A stretch of 64,000 nucleotides of DNA from a bacterium (GCA_030429585.1 JAUIEU010000001.1:553994-617993); one strand, 5' to 3'. Shown: positions 27,304 through 36,723, numbered from the stretch's first letter. The notes: generated by a model not told the origin, from the sequence alone. A program made the numbers and translations.

Positions 27304-28496
27304 CACCTGTACGCACCCCTCGGGTGGCTAAACCGCGCCCACCTAAATACCGCATGGGCCTGCCAGACAACTTTTTGTTGATGGTGGTAGGCTTGCTGCT
27401 GGCCATGGGGCTGATGTCGGTGTATTCCGCCAGTGCCACCCACGCCCAGCTAGAAACTGGCAATAGCCTGGGCCTGGCGTTTAAACAACTGATTGCCATG
27501 GGTATTGGTGTTGCCGGTGCGTTTGTTTTTGCTAACCTTCGTCCCCATGTGTACCAAACAGTGGCACGGCCCATGGCCTTGCTGGTAATTGGGCTGCTGG
27601 CGTATACCCTGGTAGCAGGTAAGGTGGCCAACGGTAGTGAACGCTGGATAGCCATCCCTGTGTTTGGCCAGTTTCAGCCCAGTGAGTTTGCCAAAATTGC
27701 CACCGTATTATTGCTAGCGGATATGTTGGCCCAGGCCAAGCGCTTTACCTGGCACCATATGATTAACCTGGCCATGGTGGCGGTGATGATTGGGCTTATT
27801 TTTAAGCAACCCAACCTAAGCATGACCATGATTTTAGGCACCTTAACCCTGGCCGTCTTGGTGGTGGGCCGCTGGCCTATTTGGCTGTTTTTGGTGGGTA
27901 TTCCACCAGTGCTGTATGGGGTGTATTTAAAAATTCAACAAACGGAATACCAGTGGCGCCGCATTGTGGGGTGGTTAAACCCTTGGGCCGATGCCCAGGA
28001 TACTGGGTATAACCTGGTGCAAAGCTACTATGCTATTGGTAGCGGTGGCTTGGTAGGGGCTGGCTACGGACAATCCGCGCAAAAATTGTTTTACCTGCCC
28101 TTTCCGTACACGGATTTTATTTTTTCTGTGATTGCAGAAGAGTGGGGCTTTATGGGTAGCACCTTGCTGGTGGTGGTGTTTGCCATGCTGGCGTGGCGTG
28201 GGTTTAGGGTGGCCATGCGCGCCCCAGATCTTCACCCCCGTTTGCTGGCCTTTGGGCTTACCTTTGTCATTATTATCCAGGCCTTAATTAACATGGGCGT
28301 GACGACGGGCTTGTTGCCGGTAACGGGTGTTACCCTGCCTTTAATTAGCTATGGGGGCACCAGCATGATGGTAACCCTGTGGATGCTGGGCATGCTGCTG
28401 GGCGTTTCTCGCTTAAGTAAAACCATCCCTTTGCCTACAAGCGATGAAGCAACAGGCCAAGGAACGGCCACTGGGCTAACCCCCCAGCCGGTTTAA
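27300..28496 (+). CDS. ftsW: SEDS glycosyltransferase FtsW
   Basis: Peptidoglycan polymerase of the division machinery. The 398 residues form about ten transmembrane segments after a basic N-terminal tail. SEDS family marks include NGSERWIAIPVFGQFQPSEFAKIA, the large loop with GYNLVQSYYAIGSGGLVGAGYG, and PVTGVTLPLISYGGTSMM near the C-terminus. Placement between murD and murG is the classic dcw-cluster position and favours FtsW over RodA. It overlaps murD by 4 bp. Confidence 0.93.
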   Translation: MTPVRTPRVAKPRPPKYRMGLPDNFLLMVVGLLLAMGLMSVYSASATHAQLETGNSLGLAFKQLIAMGIGVAGAFVFANLRPHVYQTVARPMALLVIGLLAYTLVAGKVANGSERWIAIPVFGQFQPSEFAKIATVLLLADMLAQAKRFTWHHMINLAMVAVMIGLIFKQPNLSMTMILGTLTLAVLVVGRWPIWLFLVGIPPVLYGVYLKIQQTEYQWRRIVGWLNPWADAQDTGYNLVQSYYAIGSGGLVGAGYGQSAQKLFYLPFPYTDFIFSVIAEEWGFMGSTLLVVVFAMLAWRGFRVAMRAPDLHPRLLAFGLTFVIIIQALINMGVTTGLLPVTGVTLPLISYGGTSMMVTLWMLGMLLGVSRLSKTIPLPTSDEATGQGTATGLTPQPV

Positions 28497-28508
28497 GGGG
28501 TTTTGGGT

Positions 28509-29615
28509 ATGACAAGCCAGGCTCCGCATATTGTACTGACGGGCGGCGGCACGGGCGGCCATATTTTTCCGGCGCTAACGGTGGGCGCCGCTTTGCGCCA
28601 ACAATTGCCAGAGGCCCAGATTGATTATGTGGGCCAGCCCACCGGGCTAGAGTTTGAACGGGCGACGAAGGCGGGGTTTCCTTTTACTCGTATTACTTTT
28701 AGCGGTATGCCCCGTGGGCTTACCTGGCGATGGGCCGCCTGGTTGCTGCAAGGGGTTATTGCCACAGGTACCATGCTGTGCCGCTTTATTGGTAAACGCC
28801 CTAAGGTGGTGTTTGCTACCGGGGGGTATGTTACGGCACCGGTGCTGGCGGCGTGCGTGGTGTTGGGTATTTCGTATGTGCTCCACGAGCCGGATGCTAT
28901 GCCGGGCTTGGTGAACCGATTGTTCTGCCGTTGGGCTGCCGCCATCACGTGTGCCTTTACACCTGCCACCCAGGTGCTGGGTACGGCTAAAACCACCGTT
29001 ACCGGCAACCCAGTTCGTACAGATATTGGGACTGTGGATAAAGCTGCCGCTCAGCAACTGTTGTTTGGTAGCGCTATAAGTGGGCCATGTGTATTGGTGA
29101 TGGGAGGCTCTCAGGGGGCGGCTAGTATTAACCAGGCGGTGGCCAACGGGGCAGAAGGCTTGCATAGTACCCTGGGTGCTACGGTGTTGCACCAGGTGGG
29201 CGCTAAGCACTGGCAGCGGTTTAAGGAAGAACACCCCAGCCCTTCCGCCTATTATCAGCCCGTGGCCTTTATTGAAGATATGCCCACGGCCTTGGCGGCG
29301 GCGAATGTGGTGTTGTGCCGATCCGGGTCGATCACGTTATCCGAATTAGCCATGGCTGGGGTGCCAGCAGTATTGGTGCCCTACCCCCATGCGGCGGCAA
29401 ACCACCAATATAAAAATGCAATGGCCTTGGTGAATGACGGCGCGGCTGTGTTGTTGGCGGATAGGGATTTATCTGCAGAAACGGTAATAAGTCATATAGA
29501 GCGGGTATTGACGCCGGAAGCTAACGCTGCCATGCGAAAAAGGATGCAGCAAAGGGCCCTGCCACAGGCCACCGAAACCATTGCCAGCCGTGTAGTAGCA
29601 ATAGCCTGTGATTGA
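28509..29615 (+). CDS. murG: Lipid II synthase MurG
   Basis: Adds GlcNAc to lipid I at the inner membrane face. It is a GT-B enzyme with the N-terminal GGGTGGHIFPALTVG motif, KPKVVFATGGYVTAPVL-like block (read here as PKVVFATGGYV), LVMGGSQGAASINQAV and RSGSITLSELAMAGVPAVLVPYPHA in the donor site. It is 368 residues from ATG 28509, preceded by GGGG. It closes the cell-wall run. The neighbours murC, murB and ftsQ, often found next, are not in this window. Confidence 0.96.
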   Translation: MTSQAPHIVLTGGGTGGHIFPALTVGAALRQQLPEAQIDYVGQPTGLEFERATKAGFPFTRITFSGMPRGLTWRWAAWLLQGVIATGTMLCRFIGKRPKVVFATGGYVTAPVLAACVVLGISYVLHEPDAMPGLVNRLFCRWAAAITCAFTPATQVLGTAKTTVTGNPVRTDIGTVDKAAAQQLLFGSAISGPCVLVMGGSQGAASINQAVANGAEGLHSTLGATVLHQVGAKHWQRFKEEHPSPSAYYQPVAFIEDMPTALAAANVVLCRSGSITLSELAMAGVPAVLVPYPHAAANHQYKNAMALVNDGAAVLLADRDLSAETVISHIERVLTPEANAAMRKRMQQRALPQATETIASRVVAIACD

Positions 29616-29640
29616 CACCTTTGGTAGGCTTGCCTAAAAT
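29612..29640 (+). promoter_or_regulatory. Sigma-70-type promoter of tRNA-Gln
   Basis: TTGACA at 29612-29617 is a perfect -35 box and TAAAAT at 29635-29640 a good -10 box, separated by exactly 17 bp. It overlaps the murG stop codon and ends 20 bp before the tRNA. It is one of the two clearest promoters in the window. Confidence 0.85.
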
Positions 29641-29659
29641 ACTTTCTACCCATTCATAT

Positions 29660-29731
29660 TGGGGAGTCGCCAAGTGGTAAGGCACCGGGTTTTGGTCTCG
29701 GCATTCGTGGGTTCGAATCCTACCTCCCCAG
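29660..29731 (+). tRNA. tRNA-Gln (anticodon UUG)
   Basis: A full cloverleaf: acceptor TGGGGAG/CTCCCCA, anticodon stem CCGGG/CTCGG with loop TTTTGGT giving anticodon TTG, and T-arm with GGTTCGAATCC. The discriminator base is G at 29731. The CCA end is not encoded, so it must be added enzymatically. Confidence 0.97.
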
Positions 29732-29737
29732 TTTTTT

Positions 29738-29772
29738 ATAATCCCCTGTTACACACCGTAGCGGGGGATTAT
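29738..29772 (+). terminator. Terminator after tRNA-Gln
   Basis: ATAATCCCC and GGGGATTAT are perfect 9-bp arms followed by TTG. The tRNA 3' end is itself directly followed by a run of six T. The remaining gap to 29943 shows no further feature. Confidence 0.7.
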
Positions 29773-29943
29773 TTGTAACTATTACCCGGTTTTACTTGGT
29801 AAACTAGCAATTTATTCTAATATATCGTTTTTATTACTATATAGTTTTTATTGTATGGCTCGGTATTACCATAGCCTGCTAGCCCACGTGCGTGGGCATT
29901 AATTACCCAACTTATATATACATTGCAAAGCACATAACGGATT

Positions 29944-30183
29944 ATGGCATCACCTCAACTCATCTTGGAATTGTCTAAAGGGTTTTTCAATAGAAATAAC
30001 CCGGTGCAAGGCGTGGTGGCCAATATTACCCAAGCGGTGCATTCGGTACTAACCTATAAAAGTAAGATGCGGTTATTAAAATATAAATTTATGCTGGCCC
30101 AGCAACAAATGAGTGAAATGGAAGAACATATCGTTTCTGGGGCGGTAGAACCGAGCGGTGGGCGCCTAGATAGGCCTTTTTAG
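29944..30183 (+). CDS. Small helical hypothetical protein, 79 aa
   Basis: Unrecognised protein starting at ATG 29944. It is predominantly helical with a basic centre (YKSKMRLLKYKFMLAQQQMSEMEE) and a Gly/Arg tail. It has no signal or membrane segment. With the next small gene it forms a pair of short coiled-coil-like proteins between the tRNA and rnhB. Confidence 0.6.
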   Translation: MASPQLILELSKGFFNRNNPVQGVVANITQAVHSVLTYKSKMRLLKYKFMLAQQQMSEMEEHIVSGAVEPSGGRLDRPF

Positions 30184-30445
30184 CCTGAAAACCGGCGATA
30201 GATAACAAAATGTTACGGGAAAAGCGGGTAATTTGTTACACAGTCGCAACAAAATGCCTGTGCTGGGTTTAATGCCAATGTTGCATAGTATTCCTTTTAC
30301 TAATTATTTAGCAGGGGGGGTGTCGACGCAACCATTGCATGTCAGAGACAACATTCTATAGTTACACCGAGAGACTGACCGTTGATTGGCCAATACCATA
30401 TTGGTTTTTCAGTAGGAGAGTACGAGAGATTTACAGACAGGCTGT

Positions 30446-30778
30446 ATGAGTTACGCATTTTCATCCAGTATATTGCTTTCCCTTGTGGCCCAGGAGTACG
30501 ACCTGGAAGCCGAGGTATTTCGCCTTAAAAGCGAATTGTTTGCAATGCATGCCTCTCGTGGTGCGTTAGAAGCCCAGGTCAATACTAATCCGCATTCTCG
30601 GTTAGCCATGGCGCTACGCTCCCAGCTAATTACGATTAAGCAGGCGGAAAAATTTATCACGATGCGATTAAACCAAGTTCAACCGCAAATCCAGGCCAAC
30701 CAACAGATGCAGCAATCTGTTAAGCAAACCGTACAAAAAAGCGTTAAAATATTCGGAACCTGGGGCGGTGGTGGCTAA
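30446..30778 (+). CDS. Small coiled-coil hypothetical protein, 110 aa
   Basis: Unrecognised. A heptad-like helical region (YDLEAEVFRLKSELFAMH, then RSQLITIKQAEKFITMRLNQV) is followed by a Gln-rich stretch (QIQANQQMQQSVKQTVQKS) and a terminal GWGGGG-like tail (read GTWGGGG). It resembles small helical proteins that assemble into filaments or needle-like structures, but this is only an impression. The 262-bp leader before it has a small CCAATA/TATTGG hairpin followed by TTTTT (30390-30409). Confidence 0.6.
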   Translation: MSYAFSSSILLSLVAQEYDLEAEVFRLKSELFAMHASRGALEAQVNTNPHSRLAMALRSQLITIKQAEKFITMRLNQVQPQIQANQQMQQSVKQTVQKSVKIFGTWGGGG

Positions 30779-30805
30779 TTTAGCCGCATAGTAGTGCTGT
30801 AAACG

Positions 30806-31552
30806 TTAGTGTGAGGGTGTCAGTAGCGATGCCTGCTTGTTGGCCTGTAAGGCAGCTTGCACAGGCTTGTAACTTAGCCGGTGGTAAGGCGTTACCCCTT
30901 GGGCTAATAATGCGGCTTTATGATGGGGCGTTGGGTAGCCCATATTACTTTCCCAGCCATAGCCTGGGTAGTGGGTGGCGATATCGCTTACCCACATGTC
31001 GCGGGTGTGCTTGGCCACTATACTAGCGGCGGCAATTACATAGGATTGGCCATCCCCTTTAATAATGGCTTGCTGGGTGCGTTGCTGAGAAGGGTGGGCT
31101 TGTTGGAGTAGAGGGTCAGGCAAGGTGGCGCGGCCATCCATTAACAGGTGGTGGGCTGAATGTTGGATTGCTGCATGGTTGTGGACCAATTGCTGGTAGG
31201 CGCGCACAGCGGCCAGTAAAGAAGCCTGATGCACGTTTACCTCATCCACTTCGGTATGGGATACCCAGCCAATACCCACGTGGCAGGTTTCCATAATGGC
31301 ACGGTAGGCGGTGGTTCGTTGTGGTGCCGTCATGGCCTTAGAATCGTTGACGGGGTGAAGGCCTGCAATAGCAACAAGGTGTTGGGTGGTTACCTGTTTA
31401 GGCAGGCACACAGCCGCCGCCACCACAGGGCCCATACAGCACCCGCGGCCCACTTCATCCAACCCAATCAGGGTAGTGGCTGGGTCTTGCTGCTCTGCGA
31501 TGTCATCGTCAAAGGCCAGCAGGTGGGGTAGGCGCCAAGGTTTAGTCGGCAT
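30806..31552 (-). CDS. rnhB: Ribonuclease HII
   Basis: Removes ribonucleotides from DNA and RNA from RNA-DNA hybrids. The catalytic blocks are present: GLDEVGRGCCMGPV (Asp-Glu pair) near residue 30, an aspartate in LLMDGRATLP, and the C-terminal AAASIVAKHTRD. The 248 residues are slightly longer than the usual 200-220 through an N-terminal extension. Its start overlaps the end of rbgA by 11 bp on the same strand, so the two are translationally linked. Confidence 0.93.
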   Translation of the reverse strand: MPTKPWRLPHLLAFDDDIAEQQDPATTLIGLDEVGRGCCMGPVVAAAVCLPKQVTTQHLVAIAGLHPVNDSKAMTAPQRTTAYRAIMETCHVGIGWVSHTEVDEVNVHQASLLAAVRAYQQLVHNHAAIQHSAHHLLMDGRATLPDPLLQQAHPSQQRTQQAIIKGDGQSYVIAAASIVAKHTRDMWVSDIATHYPGYGWESNMGYPTPHHKAALLAQGVTPYHRLSYKPVQAALQANKQASLLTPSH

Positions 31553-32465
31553 GGGCGGTATCGTCGCTATCCGGGCAAGTTTCTAAGGTTAGGTGGCCTA
31601 GGTGGCCTTGGCGGTAATCTGCCAGCACGGTGCGCGCCGCCCGAGAAATATCCATATCGCCCCCACCGGCTAACCACCCCCGCGATTGGGCGATATTGGC
31701 CAAGGTTAGCTCACTGTCAGAATCCAAGCGGTAGTGGGTCGGGAGCAGGCTAGGGTAGGTTTCATTAACGTGACGTAAAAAGGCGTTCGCTACAAGCTCT
31801 TCATCGTAGGCGGCATCGCCCACACTGCTAACCATGGCCAATAAGGCCCCACGGGTTAGGTGCTCATCCTGTTGTTGCACCTCGGCCATGGTATCCAGCA
31901 CTGGGGGGATAACCCCAGGGGTATCCAGGAGCTCTACCTGTGGATGAATACGCACCCATTGCACTTGGCGTGTAACCCCGGCCTTGTGGCCTGTATGGGT
32001 TTTTTTCTGCTTAACCACCGCGTTAATTAGGGTGGATTTACCCACATTGGGCATGCCTACTACCAGTAAACGCACCGGGCGGGGCTTTAGCCCTTTTTTG
32101 GCTCGCTTCCCTTGGATAGCATCGCCTAGTTTTATGCACTTGGGGATAAGGTGCTGCACGGTGTTGGGCCGAATACTTTGGGCGGTAACGACCAAGGTGG
32201 CTGCCTGGCGGTGCTCTTTGCCATACTGTTTAAACCACTTTAGCCATGCTTCGGTTTGTTGCTCATCGGCTAAATCCGCCTTGTTTAACACAATAATGCA
32301 GGGTTTATTAATATAGCGTTGTTGTAATCGCTGGTTCGTGGTGGCCATGGGCAGCCGCGCATCCACCACTTCAATCACTACATCACATAAATCCACCCAT
32401 TGGCTAAGCTGGCGTTCTACCTTGGCAATATGGCCGGGGTACCATTGTATAGGGGGGCGAGACAT
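31542..32465 (-). CDS. rbgA: Ribosome biogenesis GTPase RbgA/YlqF
   Basis: A circularly permuted GTPase that helps assemble the large ribosomal subunit. The permuted motif order is visible: WYPGHIAK at the N-terminus, VVDARLPM, then the G4 motif NKADL, followed later by the P-loop GMPNVGKSTLINAV and DTPGVIPP (G3). The 307-residue length is typical. It lies directly downstream of rplS and upstream of rnhB, a conserved neighbourhood. Confidence 0.94.
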   Translation of the reverse strand: MSRPPIQWYPGHIAKVERQLSQWVDLCDVVIEVVDARLPMATTNQRLQQRYINKPCIIVLNKADLADEQQTEAWLKWFKQYGKEHRQAATLVVTAQSIRPNTVQHLIPKCIKLGDAIQGKRAKKGLKPRPVRLLVVGMPNVGKSTLINAVVKQKKTHTGHKAGVTRQVQWVRIHPQVELLDTPGVIPPVLDTMAEVQQQDEHLTRGALLAMVSSVGDAAYDEELVANAFLRHVNETYPSLLPTHYRLDSDSELTLANIAQSRGWLAGGGDMDISRAARTVLADYRQGHLGHLTLETCPDSDDTAHAD

Positions 32466-32513
32466 GGCAATGCTTCGTTAGGAAGAGGGTAAAGAAGGAA
32501 ACGGCGGTAAACA

Positions 32514-32548
32514 AAAACGGCTGCGAGCAATGTGCGCACAACCGTTTT
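32514..32548 (-). terminator. Terminator after rplS
   Basis: On the minus strand AAAACGG pairs with CCGTTTT around a partly paired G/C-rich loop, followed by TGTTT. It lies between rplS and rbgA, so it may be leaky or separate their transcripts. Confidence 0.6.
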
Positions 32549-32578
32549 AGGGGTAAAGTTTTAAACGCGGTGCGGTAT

Positions 32579-33055
32579 CTACTCAGTCGCCGCTGCGTCA
32601 GTGCTGTCAGGCGCCACTGGTTCTGCAGCAGGTTCGGGTTTGGGGGCGTCTGCCTTAGGTGCTGCTTTTTTAGCAGCCTTTTTGTTGGCTTCATCCAACT
32701 TGTAAGCAGAGAGCTTCTCGCGAATACGAGCGGCTTTGCCTGCCCGACCGCGCATGTAGTAAATACGAGAGCGACGAACACGACCGCGACGCAGTACCTT
32801 AATGCCTTCTACCCGAGGGGAGTGAAGTAGGAAGATACGCTCTACGCCGATGCCTTGGAAGACACGACGAACGGTGATGGTACGGCTGGTACCGCTGCCG
32901 GCCTGACGGATAACCACGCCTTCAAAAGCCTGTAAACGCTCTTTGGCACCTTCTCGGATGCGAACGTTTACTTTAACCGTGTCACCGGTGTTAATATCAG
33001 GGAGTTCGGCCTTGGTGTAGGCTTGTTCGATGGTATGAATTAATGGATGCGTCAT
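32579..33055 (-). CDS. rplS: 50S ribosomal protein L19
   Basis: L19 bridges the two ribosomal subunits. The core is clear: MTHPLIHTIEQAY, DINTGDTVKVNVRIREGAKER, FEGVVIRQAGSGTSRTITVRR, VERIFLLHSPRVEGIKV and RRSRIYYMRGR. After about residue 115 the protein has a 40-residue Ala/Lys/Pro/Glu-rich tail that ordinary L19 lacks. I use ATG 33055 (158 residues); the ORF extends further upstream without homology. A good promoter lies 100 bp upstream. Confidence 0.95.
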   Translation of the reverse strand: MTHPLIHTIEQAYTKAELPDINTGDTVKVNVRIREGAKERLQAFEGVVIRQAGSGTSRTITVRRVFQGIGVERIFLLHSPRVEGIKVLRRGRVRRSRIYYMRGRAGKAARIREKLSAYKLDEANKKAAKKAAPKADAPKPEPAAEPVAPDSTDAAATE

Positions 33056-33155
33056 GGTGCGGAATCCCGTTAAAGGTAAAAACAAGTGATAAAAATTAAG
33101 TTGAATAAGACGCCTGTGGCGTATTAGCCCGTCATTATCGTCAGGCGAGCCTATC

Positions 33156-33183
33156 ATTATAAGGTGTCCATGAGGAATTGCAA
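33156..33183 (-). promoter_or_regulatory. Sigma-70-type promoter of rplS
   Basis: Read on the minus strand: TTGCAA, a 16-bp spacer, then a perfect TATAAT. The predicted transcript would start near 33149 and have a leader of about 95 nt before the rplS start codon. Confidence 0.75.
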
Positions 33184-33205
33184 CGGGCGCGCTTGAGGCA
33201 AAACC

Positions 33206-35482
33206 CTATGGGGTTGGCGGTACGGGTGGAATTAAAGGGTCGTTAGGGGTGGGCGGGCCATTATACACGTCTACAGCCACGTTGGCCACGCTTTCGGTGG
33301 GTGTTGTTGGGTCGCTTGCTTGGGGGGCAGAGAGCTGAAACTCTCGCCGCACGGGTGGGGGGGCTGGCCGCGGCGGACGAACGGCTTGGGTAGATTGAGG
33401 TGAGTAGGGTGCCGGATGAACCGGAGTGGTGGGTAGGGCTTGCTGGTTGGTATCCAGGCCGGTGGTTGTGCCTTGGTTAGGGGTTGGTGGCCCTATCAGG
33501 GGTTCGCCGGTGGCATTTTCCATATCCTGGGCCATGCCGTCGTCTAGCAGGCTTTCGTCAACCTCTAGCTCGGGGTCTTCCAGGTACTCATCCATGGCGA
33601 TGGGGGTTTGGTGGAGGGGGTTATCCTGTTCGGTGTCGGCAAGCAAGCTAAAATCAACGGTATTAATAAACGCTAGGGTTAAGGGGCTAACATGTTGCCA
33701 ATTAAACCTACGGGCCGCCCCACGCGGATACCCACGCAAGGTGTGCCCCCAAATTTGTGCTGGGGCACCGCCTCCTACCAGGTGGCTTACGGGCTCGTTA
33801 TCATCTCGGCCCATCCAAACACCCATTAAGGTGTTGGGGGTATAGCCTACAAACCAACCATCTCGGTTATCATCGCTGGTGCCGGTTTTGCCGGCGGCTG
33901 GGCGGCCAATATTGGCGGCTCTGCCGGTGCCTAGTTTTACCACGCCTGCCATTAGGGCTTGCATGGGTTCGGTGGTGCTGGGTTCTAATACGGTTTGGGG
34001 CATGGCGTAATGTTTAAATAATTCGCGGCCCTGGCGGTCGGTTACACGGGTAATGGCGTGGGGTTCTACCCGTTGGCCATTGGCCCCAATGGCCCCAATG
34101 GCGGCACACATTTCCCACAAGGTTGTGCTAGAGCTACCCAAGGTCAACGAAAGGTTCGGCTCCAAGGTAGAGCGCACACCTAAGCGTTTGGCCAGTGCCA
34201 CCACATTACTGGGGTCAATGGCGTGGAGCAGCTTTACTGCCACAATATTGTTAGAGGTGATAAAGGCCCGCGCCAGAGTGGTGGGGCCAACATGCTCGCC
34301 GCTATAATTTTTTGGGGCCCAATCCTTCACTTGTATGGGCACATCTAGGTATACCTGGTTAAAGGGTAGCCCGCGCTCCATGGCGGCGGCATAGGTAAAC
34401 ACCTTAAACAACGACCCTGGTGGGCGATTAGCCAGCTTAACCCGGTCGTACTGGCTTTTAGCGTAATTTCGCCCCCCTATATAAGCCAGTATGTCTCCGC
34501 TGGGTAGGTCTAACATTAGGGCGGCCACTTGTAGGGCAGGCGTGTTGGCAAGCTGTGGATTATTAAGGATGGCGGTATGGGCGTGTTGTTGGGCGGCAGG
34601 GTCTAGCGTGGTGTGGATTTGAAGACCACTTTGCCAAAAAGTTTGTTCATCCAGGCCAAAGTAATCTCTAATTTGTTGGATAACATATTGGGTAAAGTAG
34701 GGAGCACCATGGGCATCGCTGACTAATCGGCCGTGGGGGTTTAGGGTGAGGGGGGTATCCTGGGCGGCTTTGGCTTTTTCTGAAGTAAGGTAACCGGCCT
34801 CTACCATGTTTTGCAGCACTTCATTGCGGCGGGCCGTGGCGTCGTCTTTATTATAAAAAGGGTTGTACTGGCTTGGGGCCTGGGGTAACCCGGCCAGGGT
34901 AGCGGCTTGGGGCAAGGTTAGGTTGGCTGGTGGCACATTAAAATAAATTTGGCTGGCAGCAGCAATGCCGTAGGCCCCTTCGCCAAAATACACGTTGTTT
35001 AGGTAGGCTTCCAGTATGTCATCTTTGCTAAGGCGTTGCTCTAGTTGGAGAGACAGCCAAACTTCTTGGAGTTTCCGTTTGTAGGAACGGGCATTAGAGA
35101 GATACAGGGTGCGCACCAATTGCTGGGTAAGGGTACTGGCCCCTTGAGAGACAGATTTTTGCCGTAGGTTGACCAACATGGCGCGGGCAATGCCTAGAGG
35201 GTCTATGCCAGGGTGGGCATAAAAGCGGCGGTCTTCTGTGGCAATGAGGGCCTGGATAAACTGTTCGTTGACGTTAGCCAAGGCCATATGCTTATGTTGG
35301 AATTTTCCGTAGGAATAGATAGGGTGATTGTGGCGGTCTAAGATGACCGTGTTTTGGCCGTTGCCGGGGGCATGCTCTTTTAACAAGGTATCGATATTAG
35401 GGGTGTCTTGCAGGGCTAAAAACCCTGCAATGCCAGCGATAGCCAGGGCAACAATAGATAGGGTGAGGAATAGTCGGATCAT
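33206..35482 (-). CDS. Class A penicillin-binding protein (PBP1A type)
   Basis: Bifunctional peptidoglycan synthase. It has a short cytoplasmic start and membrane anchor (IRLFLTLSIVALAIAGIAGF), then the GT51 domain with ATEDRRFYAHPGID, QGASTLTQQLVR and YLNNVYFGEGAYG. The transpeptidase domain has SLFK in PPGSLFKVF, SNN, and KTGT in AGKTGTSDD. After about residue 610 a Pro/Thr/Asp-rich disordered tail follows. I use ATG 35482 (758 residues); the track's 35512 is a TTG. No signal peptide cleavage is expected. Confidence 0.94.
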   Translation of the reverse strand: MIRLFLTLSIVALAIAGIAGFLALQDTPNIDTLLKEHAPGNGQNTVILDRHNHPIYSYGKFQHKHMALANVNEQFIQALIATEDRRFYAHPGIDPLGIARAMLVNLRQKSVSQGASTLTQQLVRTLYLSNARSYKRKLQEVWLSLQLEQRLSKDDILEAYLNNVYFGEGAYGIAAASQIYFNVPPANLTLPQAATLAGLPQAPSQYNPFYNKDDATARRNEVLQNMVEAGYLTSEKAKAAQDTPLTLNPHGRLVSDAHGAPYFTQYVIQQIRDYFGLDEQTFWQSGLQIHTTLDPAAQQHAHTAILNNPQLANTPALQVAALMLDLPSGDILAYIGGRNYAKSQYDRVKLANRPPGSLFKVFTYAAAMERGLPFNQVYLDVPIQVKDWAPKNYSGEHVGPTTLARAFITSNNIVAVKLLHAIDPSNVVALAKRLGVRSTLEPNLSLTLGSSSTTLWEMCAAIGAIGANGQRVEPHAITRVTDRQGRELFKHYAMPQTVLEPSTTEPMQALMAGVVKLGTGRAANIGRPAAGKTGTSDDNRDGWFVGYTPNTLMGVWMGRDDNEPVSHLVGGGAPAQIWGHTLRGYPRGAARRFNWQHVSPLTLAFINTVDFSLLADTEQDNPLHQTPIAMDEYLEDPELEVDESLLDDGMAQDMENATGEPLIGPPTPNQGTTTGLDTNQQALPTTPVHPAPYSPQSTQAVRPPRPAPPPVRREFQLSAPQASDPTTPTESVANVAVDVYNGPPTPNDPLIPPVPPTP

Positions 35483-35653
35483 GGGGGTGGGCAGCTCTAT
35501 AGTGGCGGGCAAATCGCCCGTGCCTGTGATGTGTTGCCCATTATACTAACCGGGCACAGCAAATGCGAACCTTACCAATGTCGCCAGCCCCTTACTATAG
35601 GTAGTGGAGCTTGCTGTATGGCGGATTACTATTGGCCGATACCCTGACTTGAT

Positions 35654-36382
35654 ATGACACACCCCAACACGTTACCCATTTTTAGCGCTTTTTTAGCTGT
35701 TACCTTGCTTTGCGGGGTTGGGGTGGCGCCCGCCTTGGCACGTGGCAAGCAACAAGCAGCCCAAGAGGCGGTGGAAGCTGGTGAAATGGCCAACTATTGG
35801 CTTAAACATCCTACCAGTAGCCGCTTTGTGGCACCTAACCCGTATACTCGTGCCCCTGTCGTCGCGAGCTATATGCGGATCTCTCGAGACAGGCCCATAT
35901 TACAGGCCTTGGCCTTGTTGGCCAATAGCGATTACAGCCATATTATTACCCATATACAGCAACGGGGCGGGCGAGTTATTTTTAAGGATATGAAGACGTT
36001 GGGTAAGGCGGTAAAAAATTATGATGCGGTGAGTTGGCTCAGCCCATCACAGGCCAACGGCCAATCTCAGTGGATGATTTTTATTAATTACCAGCACCAA
36101 CACGCCCCTGTGGAAGCCTTGGCGGCCATTATTGCCCACGAAGCACTGCATTTTGATGGTGAAAACAGCTTAGCTGAAGAAGTGGCTGGTTGGCAGCAAG
36201 AAGGCACGGTTTGGGCTGCCTTTACCGAACAAAGCCCTAACCTTCGTGCTGGGGAAGACCCTATTATTCTGCGCTTAGAAACCATTCGTAAGGCCATAGA
36301 AGGAAACACCTTGCAGCAGCTCGTTTCAAGTAACCCTGGCTACGCCACCTTGCAGCCCCATTCTCATGGGTTTGGCTTGTAA
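35654..36382 (+). CDS. Secreted protein with HExxH motif
   Basis: A 242-residue protein with a signal peptide (FSAFLAVTLLCGVGVAPALA, cleavage likely after ALA). The C-terminal half has AIIAHEALHFDGE, an HExxH motif followed 9 residues later by a conserved-looking acidic region and EEVAGW. This fits a zincin-type metallopeptidase, although I cannot place it in a family. It lies just upstream of the pilin cluster, so a role at the cell surface is possible. The zinc role is inferred from the motif alone. Confidence 0.7.
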   Translation: MTHPNTLPIFSAFLAVTLLCGVGVAPALARGKQQAAQEAVEAGEMANYWLKHPTSSRFVAPNPYTRAPVVASYMRISRDRPILQALALLANSDYSHIITHIQQRGGRVIFKDMKTLGKAVKNYDAVSWLSPSQANGQSQWMIFINYQHQHAPVEALAAIIAHEALHFDGENSLAEEVAGWQQEGTVWAAFTEQSPNLRAGEDPIILRLETIRKAIEGNTLQQLVSSNPGYATLQPHSHGFGL

Positions 36383-36450
36383 AACAGGTCTGCAATTAGG
36401 CGGGGATTCTATGTATTCACTTTGTAACAAAATATAAATAATATTTAATG

Positions 36451-36478
36451 TTGTTAGCCATCATGCCGATACTAAGAT
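36451..36478 (+). promoter_or_regulatory. Possible promoter of the flp pilin gene
   Basis: TTGTTA, 16 bp, TAAGAT. Each hexamer matches the sigma-70 consensus at four of six positions. A transcript would begin about 40 nt before the flp start codon. Weak but suitably placed. Confidence 0.3.
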
Positions 36479-36527
36479 TAACTCCGTATTATCGGGCTCC
36501 ATACTTGAATCACTTGAGGGAAATCAC

Positions 36528-36695
36528 ATGTACAAAGCATTACTACAAAGAAAAGCAAAAAAAGGCCAAGGCCTGGTTGAGTACGCACTAATTATTGCAC
36601 TAATTGCCGTTGTGCTTATTGGCTCACTGCAAGGTGTTCAAACATCTATTGCCGGTGTATTTGGTGATATTAACACCGCACTTGGTGCTATTTAA
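36528..36695 (+). CDS. flp: Flp/type IVb major pilin
   Basis: This 55-codon gene is too short for the ORF track. It encodes MYKALLQRKAKKGQG, then LVEYALIIALIAVVLIGS and a short C-terminus ending NTALGAI. The prepilin peptidase site is KKG followed by QGLVEY, with Gly at -1, Glu at +5 and Tyr at +6, as in Flp pilins. A GAGGG ribosome binding site is optimally spaced and a strong terminator follows directly, so it is an independent, probably highly expressed unit. Flp pilins polymerise into tight-adherence pili. Confidence 0.93.
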   Translation: MYKALLQRKAKKGQGLVEYALIIALIAVVLIGSLQGVQTSIAGVFGDINTALGAI

Positions 36696-36723
36696 TATAG
36701 CAGCGTAGTATTTTAAAGATTTA